Shown: positions 37,426 to 47,262, counted from the first letter of the stretch. The stretch is DNA of 64,000 nucleotides from Pseudomonas sp. MM213 (GCF_020423045.1 NZ_CP081943.1:5022001-5086000); one strand, 5' to 3'. Translations and numbers: made by a program. The notes: generated by a model from the sequence alone, not told the origin.

Positions 37426-39105
37426 TTACCGCTCATGTACGTAAGTGCCCGGTGCTGCTTCACCTTCCGGATAAGCCTTGTTGCCCAGTTTTGTCGGGGC
37501 TTTTTTCAATTCGCCCGAACGCTCGGCCTGCCAGGCTTGCCAGTGCAGCCACCAGGAATCGGTGTGCTTGGTGGAGTTTTCCTGCCACTCCTCAGCCTTC
37601 AACGGCATCTCGGCGCTCGTCATGTAGCGCGATTTCGGGTTGCCCGGCGGGTTCAGAATGCTCTGGATATGCCCGCTGCTGGACAGCACGAATTCGACCT
37701 TGCCGCCGAACAGTTGCGCCGACTTGTAGCAGGACTTCCACGGCGTGATGTGGTCGTTGGTGCCGGCCAGGGAAAAGATGTCGGCCGTGACCTGCTTCAG
37801 GTCGATTGGCGTGCCGCACACTTCCAGTGCATCCGGTCGGATCAGCGGATTGTTTTTGAACATCTCGATCAGGTCGCCGTGGAACGCGGCGGGCAACCGG
37901 GTGGTGTCATTGTTCCAGAACAGAATGTCGAACACCGGCGGCTCGTTGCCGAGCAGGTAGTTGTTGACCCAGTAGTTCCAGATCAGATCGTTGGGGCGCA
38001 TCCAGGCGAACACTTTCGCCATGTCGCGGCCTTCGAGTACGCCGGCCTGATAGGAATGGCGCTTGGCGGCTTCGAGGGTCTGTTCGTCGACGAACAGTGC
38101 GACGTCGCTGTCCAGGGTGGTGTCGAGCACGCTGACCAGCAGCGTCAGGGCGTTGACTTTTTTCTCGCCGATTGCGGCGTAGTGGCCCAGCAACGCGGTG
38201 CAGGTGATGCCGCCGGAGCAGGCGCCGAGCATGTTCACGTCTTTGCTGCCGGTGATCGCGGTGACCACATCAACCGCTTCCTTGAGCGCTTCGATGTAGG
38301 TCGACAGGCCCCATTCGCGTTGCTCCTTGGTCGGGTTGCGCCAGCTGACGATGAAGGTCTGCACGTGATTGCGCAGGCAGAAACGCGCCAGGCTTTTGTC
38401 CGGGCTCAGGTCGAAAACGTAGAACTTGTTGATCTGTGGCGGCACCACCAGCAATGGACGCTCATGCACCTGCTCGGTGGTCGGCCGGTACTGGATCAGC
38501 TCCAGCACGTCGTTACGGAAAACCACCGCACCTTCGGTCACGCCCAGGCTCTTGCCGACTTCGAATGCGCCCATGTTGACCTGGCTCGGCATGCCGCCGT
38601 TGTGCACCAGATCCTTGGCCAGGTGCGAGAGGCCGTCGAGCAGGCTCTTGCCACCGGTTTCGAAGAAGCGTTTGACCGCTGCCGGGTTGGCCGCCGTGTT
38701 GGTCGGGGCCATGGCTTCGGTCATGAGGTTGATCACGAAATGCCCGCGTGCCACATCCTTGGGCCCGAGGTTACTGTCGTCGATCCAGTCGTGGAGTTCC
38801 TTGCGCCACGCCAGGTAGGTTTGCAAATAACGTTTGTAGAGCGGGTTCTGGCTCCAGGCCGGATCGGCAAAGCGACGGTCATCGCTGGTCGGTAGCAGTT
38901 CGGATTTGCCGAACAGCACGTTCTTCAGTTCAAGACCGAAATGAGCGACATGCTTCGCACTGTGAATCGGTTGTTTAATGGCCTGCCTGAGCACCATTCG
39001 AGCAGAAGCCAGTAGATCCTTTCCACGCAGCCCAACGACAGGATTAAGCCCCAAGGTGTTTTCCGAGGCTTGATTCTTCAAGTCATCGTTATTCTTGTTA
39101 CTCAT
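37426..39105 (-). CDS. phaC1: Class II PHA synthase 1
   Basis: 559-residue PHA polymerase. Lipase-like box GACSGG with catalytic Cys, Asp in AGTNDHITPW and His in SSSGHIQSILNPP. First gene of phaC1ZC2D. Codons 3-6 (AAC AAG AAT AAC) contain an AANAANAA run, the kind of site where Crc/Hfq blocks phaC1 translation in P. putida. A sigma54-like promoter lies about 115 bases upstream. Confidence 0.96.
   Translation of the reverse strand: MSNKNNDDLKNQASENTLGLNPVVGLRGKDLLASARMVLRQAIKQPIHSAKHVAHFGLELKNVLFGKSELLPTSDDRRFADPAWSQNPLYKRYLQTYLAWRKELHDWIDDSNLGPKDVARGHFVINLMTEAMAPTNTAANPAAVKRFFETGGKSLLDGLSHLAKDLVHNGGMPSQVNMGAFEVGKSLGVTEGAVVFRNDVLELIQYRPTTEQVHERPLLVVPPQINKFYVFDLSPDKSLARFCLRNHVQTFIVSWRNPTKEQREWGLSTYIEALKEAVDVVTAITGSKDVNMLGACSGGITCTALLGHYAAIGEKKVNALTLLVSVLDTTLDSDVALFVDEQTLEAAKRHSYQAGVLEGRDMAKVFAWMRPNDLIWNYWVNNYLLGNEPPVFDILFWNNDTTRLPAAFHGDLIEMFKNNPLIRPDALEVCGTPIDLKQVTADIFSLAGTNDHITPWKSCYKSAQLFGGKVEFVLSSSGHIQSILNPPGNPKSRYMTSAEMPLKAEEWQENSTKHTDSWWLHWQAWQAERSGELKKAPTKLGNKAYPEGEAAPGTYVHER
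39088..39099 (-). promoter_or_regulatory. Crc/Hfq site at the phaC1 start
   Basis: On the minus strand AACAAGAATAAC gives three overlapping AAN units within codons 3-6 of phaC1. Crc repression of phaC1 translation is established in P. putida. Confidence 0.6.
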
Positions 39106-39131
39106 CTACGACGCTCCATTGTCCTGAGACG

Positions 39132-39177
39132 AGTACCTGAGTCCAGCCGTGTAGTCACACAGCCAATGCCAGGTACT
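39132..39177. promoter_or_regulatory. Inverted repeat in the phaC1 leader
   Basis: Perfect 8-base arms AGTACCTG (39132-39139) and CAGGTACT (39170-39177), 30 bases apart, lie between the putative promoter and the phaC1 start. Could be an operator (PhaD is one candidate) or a leader RNA hairpin. Confidence 0.4.
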
Positions 39178-39230
39178 ACTGCTCGGGTGACCGATAATTC
39201 TGCATCGCTGCTTTTTAGTTCAGAGAGCAC

Positions 39231-39247
39231 TGCAGGTAACTTGCCAG
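39231..39247 (-). promoter_or_regulatory. sigma54-like promoter of phaC1
   Basis: Minus strand CTGGCAAG...CTGCA gives GG-N10-GC with most consensus positions conserved. Predicted start near 39220. GGTAAC (39235-39240) and GTTACC (39256-39261) form an inverted repeat straddling the -24 box. sigma54 dependence of mcl-PHA synthesis is documented in P. aeruginosa. The 39106-39363 gap contains no gene. Confidence 0.5.
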
Positions 39248-39363
39248 CTCCATTGGTTACCCGAGTTTAATTTTTTTCGCAAGCAGGCTAATGACTGACC
39301 TCGCGGCCAAGCATTCAAACAGATGAAATTAGAAAATGCCTTCTAATGCGCAAGAGGCGCGGG

Positions 39364-39741
39364 TTAGAGCATCAGCTTGACGACAGATTCGTTAGGGTCG
39401 CGGGTCTTTCCGGCGGCTTTCAGCTCGGCAAGATAATCGTTCCAGAGATCCTCTTGGCGCACGCCCAGCTGGTACAGATATTCCCAGGTGAACAGGCCGC
39501 TGTCGTGGCCGTCGTCGAAGGTCAATTTCAGTGCGTACTGACCGGCCGGTTCTACCTTGGTCAGGCCTACGCCGATCTTGCCAAATTGCAGGATAGGTTT
39601 GCCGTGGCCCTGGACCTCGGCGGAAGGAGAGTGCACGCGCAGGAACTCGGCGGGCAGGTGATGTTCCTCGCCGGACGCGTATTTCAGCGACAGGGTTTTC
39701 GAGGCTTTGTGCAGTTTGATGTCGGTGGGGAGTTGGGTCAT
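39364..39741 (-). CDS. DUF971 / gamma-butyrobetaine hydroxylase-like N-terminal domain protein
   Basis: 125-residue protein made only of the DUF971 domain, with PTDIKLHKASKTLSLKYASGEEHHLPAEFLRVHSPSAE at the start and FDDGHDSGLFTWEYLYQLG near residues 75-93. The domain is found alone and in Fe-S cluster contexts; its role here is unknown. It is conserved next to hslU in pseudomonads (PAO1 PA5055). A REPIN separates it from hslU. Confidence 0.85.
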   Translation of the reverse strand: MTQLPTDIKLHKASKTLSLKYASGEEHHLPAEFLRVHSPSAEVQGHGKPILQFGKIGVGLTKVEPAGQYALKLTFDDGHDSGLFTWEYLYQLGVRQEDLWNDYLAELKAAGKTRDPNESVVKLML

Positions 39742-39767
39742 GGCCGGAGTTCCGTTATGGATGGAAC

Positions 39768-39856
39768 CCTGTAGGAGCGAAGCTTGCTCGCGAAGGTGTG
39801 TCAGTCGACATCAATTCAGCTGACACACCTTCGCGAGCAAGCTTCGCTCCTACAAG
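39768..39856. repeat. REPIN with extended arms after hslU
   Basis: GAGCGAAGCTTGCTCGCGAA arms continue into GGTGTGTCAG / CTGACACACC, so pairing spans about 35 bases per arm. It sits seven bases after the hslU stop (on the minus strand) and may end that transcript. Confidence 0.92.
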
Positions 39857-39862
39857 TATGGC

Positions 39863-41200
39863 TTACAGGATATAACGGGACAGGTCTTCGTTCTGCGCCA
39901 ATTCGCCGAGGTGGTTGTTGACGTAGTCGGCGTCGATCAGGATCACCTTGTCATCGTGAGCGCTGGCCAGGTCGCCGGCGCTGAACGACACCTCTTCGAG
40001 CAGGCGCTCAAGCAGCGTGTGCAGGCGACGGGCACCGATGTTCTCGGTTTTCTCGTTGACCTGCCAGGCGATCTCGGCGATGCGCTTGATGCCATCCGGC
40101 TGGAACTCGATGGCCAGGCCTTCGGTTTTCAGCAGTGCGCAATATTGCTCGGTGAGCGAGGCGTGCGGTTCGCTGAGGATGCGTTCGAAATCTTCCGGCG
40201 TCAGCGCCTTCAGCTCGACACGAATCGGCAGACGGCCTTGCAGCTCCGGCACCAGATCGCTCGGCTTGCTCAAGTGGAACGCACCAGAAGCGATGAACAG
40301 GATGTGGTCGGTCTTGACCATGCCCAGTTTGGTGTTGACGGTGCAGCCTTCGATCAGCGGCAGCAAGTCGCGTTGCACGCCTTCACGGGACACATCGACG
40401 CCACCGGAGTTACCGCGCTTGGCCACCTTGTCGATTTCGTCGATGAACACGATGCCGTGCTGCTCGACCGCTTCCAGCGCCTTGGCCTTCAACTCTTCAT
40501 CGTTGACCAGGCGGCTGGCTTCTTCGTCGCGGACCAGTTTCAGCGCTTCCTTGACCTTGAGCTTGCGGCTCTTGCGTTTGCCCTTGCCCATGTTGGCGAA
40601 CAGGCTCTGCAACTGATTGGTCATTTCTTCCATGCCCGGTGGCGCGGAGATATCGACGCCGGACACTTCGGCGACTTCGATTTCGATCTCCTTGTCATCC
40701 AGCTGGCCTTCGCGCAGGCGCTTGCGGAACAGCTGGCGGGTGTTGGAGTCGGCCGATGGGGCGTCATCGTTGTTGAAGCCCATGCGCGCCGGTGGCAGCA
40801 GGGCGTCGAGGATGCGCTCTTCCGCGGCGTCTTCGGCGCGGTGGCGAACCTTGGTCATTTCCTGTTCGCGCAGCAGCTTGATGGCAGCATCGGCCAGGTC
40901 GCGAATGATCGACTCGACATCGCGGCCGACGTAGCCGACTTCGGTGAACTTGGTCGCTTCGACTTTGATGAACGGTGCGTTGGCCAGTTTGGCCAGGCGA
41001 CGGGCGATCTCGGTTTTGCCGACGCCGGTCGGGCCGATCATCAGGATGTTCTTCGGCGTTACTTCAACGCGCAGCTCTTCCGGCAGTTGCATCCGGCGCC
41101 AGCGGTTACGCAGCGCGATGGCGACGGCGCGTTTGGCATCGTCCTGGCCGATGATATGGCGGTTGAGTTCGTGGACGATTTCACGGGGAGTCATGGACAT
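39863..41200 (-). CDS. hslU: ATP-dependent protease ATPase subunit HslU
   Basis: AAA+ unfoldase of 445 residues that feeds proteins to HslV. Walker A is [13 protein letters not shown], the pore loop is GYVGRD, Walker [11 protein letters not shown], sensor [16 protein letters not shown], and the C-terminal docking tail ends LSRYIL. Start at the Met of [12 protein letters not shown], the family N-terminus, although the ribosome binding site (AAGG) is distant. Confidence 0.95.
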   Translation of the reverse strand: MSMTPREIVHELNRHIIGQDDAKRAVAIALRNRWRRMQLPEELRVEVTPKNILMIGPTGVGKTEIARRLAKLANAPFIKVEATKFTEVGYVGRDVESIIRDLADAAIKLLREQEMTKVRHRAEDAAEERILDALLPPARMGFNNDDAPSADSNTRQLFRKRLREGQLDDKEIEIEVAEVSGVDISAPPGMEEMTNQLQSLFANMGKGKRKSRKLKVKEALKLVRDEEASRLVNDEELKAKALEAVEQHGIVFIDEIDKVAKRGNSGGVDVSREGVQRDLLPLIEGCTVNTKLGMVKTDHILFIASGAFHLSKPSDLVPELQGRLPIRVELKALTPEDFERILSEPHASLTEQYCALLKTEGLAIEFQPDGIKRIAEIAWQVNEKTENIGARRLHTLLERLLEEVSFSAGDLASAHDDKVILIDADYVNNHLGELAQNEDLSRYIL

Positions 41201-41254
41201 AATATTTTGACGGACCTTAAACAAGATGAGTCGTGGCGTGGGGCCGAAACAGAC

Positions 41255-41794
41255 TTACTCGTCGCCTTTGGCGCAGTCCTGCTCCTCAATGGTCTGGGTG
41301 TGGTTGGTGAATACACAAATGTCGCCGGCAATGCCGAGGGCGGTTTCGACGATTTCCCGGGCTGACAGGTCGGTTTTCTTCAGCAGCGCACTGGCGGCGG
41401 CCTGGGCGTAGGCGCCGCCGGAACCCATGGCGATCAGGCCTTGTTCAGGCTCAACAACGTCGCCGTTGCCGGTGATGATCAAGGACGCGTCTTTGTTGGC
41501 GACCGCGAGCATGGCTTCGAGGCGGCTGAGGGTGCGGTCGGTGCGCCATTCTTTGGCGAGTTCGACGGCGGCGCGAACCAGATGGCCCTGGTGTTTCTCC
41601 AGTTGACCTTCGAAGCGTTCGAAAAGGGTAAAGGCGTCAGCCGTGGCGCCAGCAAAACCGGCGAGGACTTCGCCGTGGTAGAGGCGACGAACTTTCTTCG
41701 CGTTGCCTTTCATTACGGTATTGCCGAGAGAAACCTGGCCGTCGCCGCCCATGACGACTTTGCCGTGGCGGCGAACTGAAACGATGGTGGTCAA
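41255..41794 (-). CDS. hslV: ATP-dependent protease catalytic subunit HslV
   Basis: 179-residue proteasome-like peptidase. The N-terminal Thr after Met (MTTIVSVRR) is the nucleophile; [22 protein letters not shown] and [17 protein letters not shown] are diagnostic. First gene of hslVU, 54 bases before hslU, behind a heat-shock promoter. Confidence 0.97.
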   Translation of the reverse strand: MTTIVSVRRHGKVVMGGDGQVSLGNTVMKGNAKKVRRLYHGEVLAGFAGATADAFTLFERFEGQLEKHQGHLVRAAVELAKEWRTDRTLSRLEAMLAVANKDASLIITGNGDVVEPEQGLIAMGSGGAYAQAAASALLKKTDLSAREIVETALGIAGDICVFTNHTQTIEEQDCAKGDE

Positions 41795-41839
41795 GGGAGA
41801 GTCTCCACGCAGCGGGGCGAAAATGCCTTATGCCAACTC

Positions 41840-41867
41840 ATATGGGGGTGGTGGAGCGTTTTTCAAC
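41840..41867 (-). promoter_or_regulatory. sigma32 heat-shock promoter of hslVU
   Basis: On the minus strand GTTGAAA (41861-41867) and CCCCATAT (41840-41847) are spaced by 13 bases, closely matching CTTGAAA-N13-CCCCATNT. This fits hslVU as heat-shock genes. Confidence 0.8.
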
Positions 41868-41933
41868 TGCGGGGCGGGAGAGGGGACGAGCGGTGTTGCG
41901 CGGGGGAAGGTGTGTTGTCTGATCTGACGCCTT

Positions 41934-42056
41934 CGCGGGCAAGCCTCGCTCCTACAGGTAATGCACCGTTCACAAATACGGCGAACGGTGCATTTTACGG
42001 CGTTCGCAATATCGCAAACGCCCCGTTACCTGTAGGAGCGAGGCTTGCCCGCGAAG
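41934..42056. repeat. REPIN with nested hairpins
   Basis: Common-class arms extend to GTAACG/CGTTACCTG-type pairing and enclose inner inverted repeats ATGCACCGTTC/GAACGGTGCAT and GGCGTTCGC/GCAAACGCC. It fills most of the gap upstream of hslV. Confidence 0.9.
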
Positions 42057-42083
42057 AACGATAGCGCGGTGCTGCTGACGGAA

Positions 42084-42782
42084 TCAGCGGTTCTGGCGTT
42101 GTTGTAACAACAGGTTGCTGAACCCGGCACCGGACAGTTGTTTCTGCGCGGTGGTCAGCTGTTCGCGGTTGCTGAACGGCCCGACCAGCACCCGATACCA
42201 GGTCTCGTCCTTCACCGTGCCGGACTCAACCGATACCGCCTGGCCGAGCAGGATGATCTGCGCGCGCACCTTGTCTGCATCAGCCTCCTTGCGGAACGAA
42301 CCGGCCTGCAGGAAGAACTTGGTCACCGGTGCCGCCTTGGCCACGGGTGGCGGTGGCGGCGGGGTGATGCCAGCCAGTGCCGCCTGAGCCCGCGCTGTGT
42401 CGATCTTCGCCGCTTCCGCCGGGGTTACCGGCGTGGTCGGTACAGCCGGCGTCGGCGGTGTTTTCTCCGGCACGGCATCCGGCGGCACGATGACTTCCGA
42501 TTCCGGCAGCAAGGTGTAGAAGTCGTACTTCGGCTTCACCGGTTGCGTCGGGCTCGGCGGGGTCTTGTTGGCCTCGGCGACCTTGGTGGCTTTCTGCTGC
42601 TCGATCTTCTCGCGCTTGACGCTGTCGCTGCCCTTGCCCGGTTCCAGCTTCATCAGGAATACAATGAACGCGCCGACCGTCAGGCCGATGGCCATCCACA
42701 ACCAACCCGGGATCGGTTGCTTTGCAGGAGCTTGGTAACGGCTGGCGCCACGCTTGGGTGCAGGTTTTTTCTTGGCAGCCAA
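42084..42782 (-). CDS. ftsN: SPOR-domain membrane protein, probable FtsN
   Basis: 232 residues: short basic cytoplasmic N-terminus (AAKKKPAPKRGASRYQ), one membrane helix (about 27-45, WLWMAIGLTVGAFIVFLM), a Pro/Ala-rich periplasmic linker, and a C-terminal SPOR domain (about 152-228) that binds denuded glycan at the septum. In E. coli ftsN lies next to hslVU, and this gene has that position between argS and hslV, so it is probably the divisome activator FtsN. The only plausible start is TTG at 42782, one base after the argS stop; no ATG occurs before residue 29. Confidence 0.82.
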   Translation of the reverse strand: MAAKKKPAPKRGASRYQAPAKQPIPGWLWMAIGLTVGAFIVFLMKLEPGKGSDSVKREKIEQQKATKVAEANKTPPSPTQPVKPKYDFYTLLPESEVIVPPDAVPEKTPPTPAVPTTPVTPAEAAKIDTARAQAALAGITPPPPPPVAKAAPVTKFFLQAGSFRKEADADKVRAQIILLGQAVSVESGTVKDETWYRVLVGPFSNREQLTTAQKQLSGAGFSNLLLQQRQNR

Positions 42783-42783
42783 C

Positions 42784-44520
42784 TTACATACGCTCCAGAG
42801 TTTCCAGACCCAAGAGTTCCAGGCCTTGCTTGAGAGTGCGACCGGTCAGCGCGGCAAGACGCAAGCGGCTTTGCATTTGCGCCGGGGTTTCAGCACTGAG
42901 GATCGGGCAGTTCTCGTAGAAGCTGGAGAACAGGCCGGCAACGTCGTACAGGTAGGTGCAGAGGATGTGCGGCGTGCCTTTCTCGGACACGTTGTTCAGG
43001 ATTTCGCCGAATTGCGCGAGTTTGGCTGCCAGCTCATGTTCATGCGCGGCTTCCAGGACGATCTGGCCTTCGACTTCGCTGAAGTCCTTGCCGAGCTTGC
43101 GGAACACGCCGGCCACACGGGTGTACGCGTACAGCAGGTACGGCGCGGTGTTGCCTTCGAAGTTCAGCATCAGGTCGAAGTTGAAGCTGTAGTCGCTGGT
43201 GCGGTGCTTGGACAGGTCGGCGTATTTCACTGCGCCGATGCCCACGACCTTGGCGATGTTGCGCAGCTCGTCTTCGGCCAGCTCCGGGTTTTTCTCTTTG
43301 ACCAGGTTGTAGGCGCGCTCCTGGGCTTCGGTCAGCAGGTCGATCAGCTTCACGGTGCCGCCATCGCGGGTCTTGAACGGACGGCCGTCGGCGCCGTTCA
43401 TGGTGCCGAAACCCATGTGTTCCATTTCCATCGGGTGCGTCACGAAGCCGGCCTTGCGGGCGACGGCGAACACTTGCTGGAAGTGCAGGGCCTGGCGCTG
43501 GTCGACAAAGTACAGCGCGCGATCAGCCTTCAGCTTGCCACTGCGATAACGTACCGCCGCCAGGTCGGTGGTGGCGTAGAGGTAGCCGCCATCCGCCTTG
43601 ACGATGATCACTGGCAGCGGGTCGCCGTCAGCGTTCTTGAATTCGTCGAGGAACACGCACTGCGCGCCGTTGCTCTCGACCAGCATGCCAGCGGCCTTGA
43701 GGTCGTTGACCACATTGATCAGGTCGTCGTTGTAAGCGCTTTCGCCCATCACGTCGGCCATGGTCAGTTTGACGTTCAGCAGCTCGTAGATTTTCTGGCA
43801 GTGCGACAGCGAGATGTCCTTGAACTTGGTCCACAGTGCCAGGCAATCCGGGTCGCCGGCTTGCAGCTTGACCACCAGGCCACGGGCGCGGTCGGCGAAC
43901 TCTTCGGATTCGTCAAAACGGCCCTTGGCGGCGCGGTAGAAGTTTTCCAGGTCCGACAGCTCGTCGCTGGTGATCGGGTTTTCCTGCAAGTAAGCCATCA
44001 GCATGCCGAACTGGGTGCCCCAGTCGCCCACGTGGTTCTGACGGATCACTTCGTCGCCGAGGAACTCCAGAACGCGAGCCACGCCGTCGCCGATGATGGT
44101 CGAACGCAAGTGGCCGACGTGCATCTCTTTGGCGAGGTTCGGTGCCGACAGATCGACCACGGTGCGTTGCGCCGGGCCAGCCTTGCGCACGCCGATGTGC
44201 TCGTCGGCCAGTGCGGCGTCGAGGCGGGTGGCCAGGGCGTCGGTGTTCTGGAAGAAATTCAGGAAGCCAGGACCGGCGATTTCGGTCTTGGTGACGTTTT
44301 CGTCAGCCGGCAGCGCGGCGATGATCTTCTCGGCCAGATCGCGCGGTTTCATGCCGGCCGGCTTGGCCAGCATCATGGCGATGTTGCTGGCGAAGTCGCC
44401 GTTCTTCTTGTCACGGGAGTTTTCCACCTGGATCGCCGGCGTCAGGCCTTCAGGCAACACACCTTCGTTGACGAGTTGGGTGATGGCTTGTTGGATCAAC
44501 TGGCGAATGGTGTCTTTCAT
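42784..44520 (-). CDS. argS: Arginyl-tRNA synthetase
   Basis: Class I synthetase of 578 residues. The HIGH-type motif is in [14 protein letters not shown] (about 127-140); the N-terminal Add1 domain precedes it and the DALR anticodon domain closes the protein ([22 protein letters not shown], read as ends only: [10 protein letters not shown] and LETLERM). Start at the Met of [11 protein letters not shown]; seven further codons are open but unconserved. It shares its transcript with ftsN. Confidence 0.96.
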   Translation of the reverse strand: MKDTIRQLIQQAITQLVNEGVLPEGLTPAIQVENSRDKKNGDFASNIAMMLAKPAGMKPRDLAEKIIAALPADENVTKTEIAGPGFLNFFQNTDALATRLDAALADEHIGVRKAGPAQRTVVDLSAPNLAKEMHVGHLRSTIIGDGVARVLEFLGDEVIRQNHVGDWGTQFGMLMAYLQENPITSDELSDLENFYRAAKGRFDESEEFADRARGLVVKLQAGDPDCLALWTKFKDISLSHCQKIYELLNVKLTMADVMGESAYNDDLINVVNDLKAAGMLVESNGAQCVFLDEFKNADGDPLPVIIVKADGGYLYATTDLAAVRYRSGKLKADRALYFVDQRQALHFQQVFAVARKAGFVTHPMEMEHMGFGTMNGADGRPFKTRDGGTVKLIDLLTEAQERAYNLVKEKNPELAEDELRNIAKVVGIGAVKYADLSKHRTSDYSFNFDLMLNFEGNTAPYLLYAYTRVAGVFRKLGKDFSEVEGQIVLEAAHEHELAAKLAQFGEILNNVSEKGTPHILCTYLYDVAGLFSSFYENCPILSAETPAQMQSRLRLAALTGRTLKQGLELLGLETLERM

Positions 44521-44654
44521 GGTCTTCTCTTTCGACCGCAAGCGCGGCGGCGCTTCGATGCGCTGGTGGAAAAACTGGGCATTATCCGTTGCGAAGGCGG
44601 GCTTGCCAACTATAGCGGGCAGGTTGTGGATATGTGGTGACTATTAGGGCCTCT

Positions 44655-44743
44655 TTCGCGGGCAAGCCTCGCTCCTACAGGGGCGAGTCGTTTGCCAATA
44701 TTGTGAACGACACAAACCCGTAGGAGCGAGGCTTGCCCGCGAA
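44655..44743. repeat. REPIN between argS and priA
   Basis: Both arms GAGCGAGGCTTGCCCGCGAA class, spacer about 40 bases with inner GTCGTTTG/GAACGAC-like pairing. Confidence 0.88.
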
Positions 44744-44756
44744 GGCAATATTGAAA

Positions 44757-46976
44757 TCAATACAAATCGACCGGGTCGACATCCAAAGACCAGCGCACCG
44801 CCCGCCCGCTAGGCATCTGCTCCAGCACCAGCAACCAACTGGCCAGCAACCGGTGCAGCGGCGCCCGGGCCGTTGCCTGCAACAATAACTGCGCGCGATA
44901 ACGCCCGGCCCGACGTTCCATCGGTGCAGGCACCGGCCCGAGCAATTCGATCCCGGTCAGATTCTGTTCGGCCAGCAAACGCTCGGCCTCGCTGCACGCC
45001 TCGTCGAGAAACCCTTCAGCCTGCCCCGGTTTGTGCGCTTCGGCCCGCAGCAGCGCCAAATGCGCAAACGGCGGCAAACCGGCGGAGCGTCGTTCGCTCA
45101 GCGCCTGTTCGGCGAACGCGAAGTAGCCTTGTTCAGTCAGTTGCACCAGCAGCGGATGGTCCGCCAGATGGGTCTGGATGATCACTTTGCCCGGCTCTTC
45201 AGCCCGGCCTGCGCGACCGGCGACCTGCACGATCAGTTGCGCCATGCGCTCACTGGCGCGGAAGTCGCCGGAGAACAAACCACCATCGGCATCGAGAATC
45301 GACACCAGCGTCACCCGTGGAAAGTGATGCCCTTTGGCAAGCATTTGCGTGCCCACCAGAATGCACGGGTGACCCTTCTGAATGGTCGCGAACAACTGAT
45401 TCATCGCGTCCTTGCGCGACGTGCTGTCGCGGTCGACCCGCAGCACCGGCACATCCGGGAACAGAATGGCCAGGCGTTCCTCGGCACGCTCGGTGCCGGC
45501 GCCCACCGGCCGCAAATCCACTTTGCCGCACTTCGGGCAGTGCCGGGGCACGCGTTCGACGTAGCCGCAATGGTGGCAGCGCAATTCGCCGGAGCGTTGG
45601 TGCACGGTCATTCGCGCATCGCAGCGCTGGCATTCGGACATCCAGCCGCAGTCGTGGCACAGCAGCGTCGGGGCGAAACCTCGACGGTTGAGGAACACCA
45701 ATACTTGCTGGCCGGCCGCGAGTGTCTGGCCGATGGCTTGGTGCATCGGCCCGGAAATGCCGCTGTCGAGCGGGCGACTTTTCACATCCAGGCGCAGGAA
45801 GCGCGGTTGCTTGGCGCCGCCAGCACGCTCATTGAGGCGTAGGAGGCCGTAGCGCCCGGTGTAGGCGTTGTGCAGGCTTTCCAGCGAAGGCGTGGCGGAA
45901 CCGAGCACGATCGGGATGTTTTCCTGCCGTGCGCGCACCAATGCCAGGTCGCGGGCGTGATAGCGCAGGCCTTCCTGCTGTTTATAAGAGCCGTCGTGCT
46001 CTTCGTCGATGATGATCAGGCCGGGGTTTTTCATCGGCGTGAACAGCGCCGAACGGGTGCCGATAATAATGTCGGCGTCGCCGTCGCGCGCGGCGAGCCA
46101 GGCTTCGAGGCGTTCGCGATCGTTGACCGCCGAGTGGATCAGCGCGATGCGTGCATTGAACCGTTGTTCGAAGCGCGCCAGGGTCTGCGGGCCGAGGTTG
46201 ATCTCCGGGATCAACACCAGTGCTTGCTTGCCGGCTTCAAGGGTTTCGCGGATCAGCTGCAAATAGACTTCGGTCTTGCCACTGCCAGTGACCCCGGCCA
46301 GCAGGAACGCGTGATAACTGTCGAACCCGGCGCGAATCGCTTCATAGGCGGCGCGTTGTTCAGGGTTGAGCGGCAATTCCGGTTGCGCCAGCCAGTGCTC
46401 GTGGCGGGCGCCGGGGGCGTGCTTGCGGATCTCCACTTGCACCAGATCCTTGGCCAGCAGCAGATCCAGGCTGTCCTTGCTCAGCATCAGCTTGCTCAGC
46501 AACTGATGGGCGACGCCATGAGGATGCTGCGCCAGGGTTGCCAACGCCTCACGCTGACGCGGGGCCCGGGCGATGCGCGGGTCATCGAGGCTGGCGCCAG
46601 GCGCGGCGGACCAGAAACGTTCCTGGCGCGCTTCGGCCAGTTCGCCCTGACGCAACAACACCGGCAGTGCCCAGCTCAAGGTGTCGCCGAGGCTGTGCTG
46701 ATAATACTGAGAGGTCCACAGGCACAGCTTGAACAGCGCTGGCGGCAAGGGCGGCGTGGCGTCGAGCAGGGCCAGGGCCGGTTTGAGCTTTTCTGCAGGC
46801 ACTTCGCTGGTGTCGGTGACCTCTACCAGAATCCCGATCATCTCCCGCCGGCCGAAAGGTACGCGCAGGCGCATGCCCGGTTGCAACTGGGCGCGCAGGA
46901 CTCCGGCCGGGGCACGGTAATCGAACAGGCGGCGCAGGGGCGAAGGCAGGGCGAGGCGCAAAATGGCGTCGGGCAC
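44757..46976 (-). CDS. priA: Primosomal protein N' (replication restart helicase)
   Basis: 739-residue 3'-5' helicase that reloads the replisome at collapsed forks. N-terminal 3'BD domain (ILRLALPSPLRRLFDY), Walker A AGVTGSGKTEVY, DEEH box IIIDEEHDGSYKQ, the zinc-binding region with eight Cys (CHDCGWMSECQRCDAR ... CHHCGYVERVPRHCPKCG), and motifs V/VI (DFRASERMAQLIVQVAGRAGR). Lies divergent from rpmE. Confidence 0.96.
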   Translation of the reverse strand: MPDAILRLALPSPLRRLFDYRAPAGVLRAQLQPGMRLRVPFGRREMIGILVEVTDTSEVPAEKLKPALALLDATPPLPPALFKLCLWTSQYYQHSLGDTLSWALPVLLRQGELAEARQERFWSAAPGASLDDPRIARAPRQREALATLAQHPHGVAHQLLSKLMLSKDSLDLLLAKDLVQVEIRKHAPGARHEHWLAQPELPLNPEQRAAYEAIRAGFDSYHAFLLAGVTGSGKTEVYLQLIRETLEAGKQALVLIPEINLGPQTLARFEQRFNARIALIHSAVNDRERLEAWLAARDGDADIIIGTRSALFTPMKNPGLIIIDEEHDGSYKQQEGLRYHARDLALVRARQENIPIVLGSATPSLESLHNAYTGRYGLLRLNERAGGAKQPRFLRLDVKSRPLDSGISGPMHQAIGQTLAAGQQVLVFLNRRGFAPTLLCHDCGWMSECQRCDARMTVHQRSGELRCHHCGYVERVPRHCPKCGKVDLRPVGAGTERAEERLAILFPDVPVLRVDRDSTSRKDAMNQLFATIQKGHPCILVGTQMLAKGHHFPRVTLVSILDADGGLFSGDFRASERMAQLIVQVAGRAGRAEEPGKVIIQTHLADHPLLVQLTEQGYFAFAEQALSERRSAGLPPFAHLALLRAEAHKPGQAEGFLDEACSEAERLLAEQNLTGIELLGPVPAPMERRAGRYRAQLLLQATARAPLHRLLASWLLVLEQMPSGRAVRWSLDVDPVDLY

Positions 46977-47022
46977 GCGGGGGGATCTCGATCAACAAAC
47001 AATAGGGGGCGTGACATATAAC

Positions 47023-47115
47023 CTGTGGGAGTGAGCCTGCTCGCGATAGCAATCTTGCAGTCAACATTGTGGCGACTGGCAGACCGCTATCGCGAGCAGG
47101 CTCACTCCTACAGGG
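47023..47115. repeat. REPIN between priA and rpmE
   Basis: Arms GTGAGCCTGCTCGCGATAGC, a wobble variant of the GCGAGC class, identical in both arms; spacer about 40 bases. Confidence 0.9.
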
Positions 47116-47165
47116 GATCGCGTATTGGGTCGGGAGCCTAGCAGACGGTCGGTCTCAGCGACAGC

Positions 47166-47193
47166 TTGCGTGATTGAGATTGTCTGGTAGAAT
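47166..47193 (+). promoter_or_regulatory. sigma70 promoter of rpmE
   Basis: TTGCGT (47166-47171), 16 bases, TAGAAT (47188-47193). Leader about 60 bases to the rpmE ATG. Good -10, moderate -35. Confidence 0.55.
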
Positions 47194-47262
47194 CCGCGGC
47201 CTAATTACGTGCGGTATTCAACAATAGTGTTGGGTGGCGGCACGCAGCCTGAGGAAGACACC

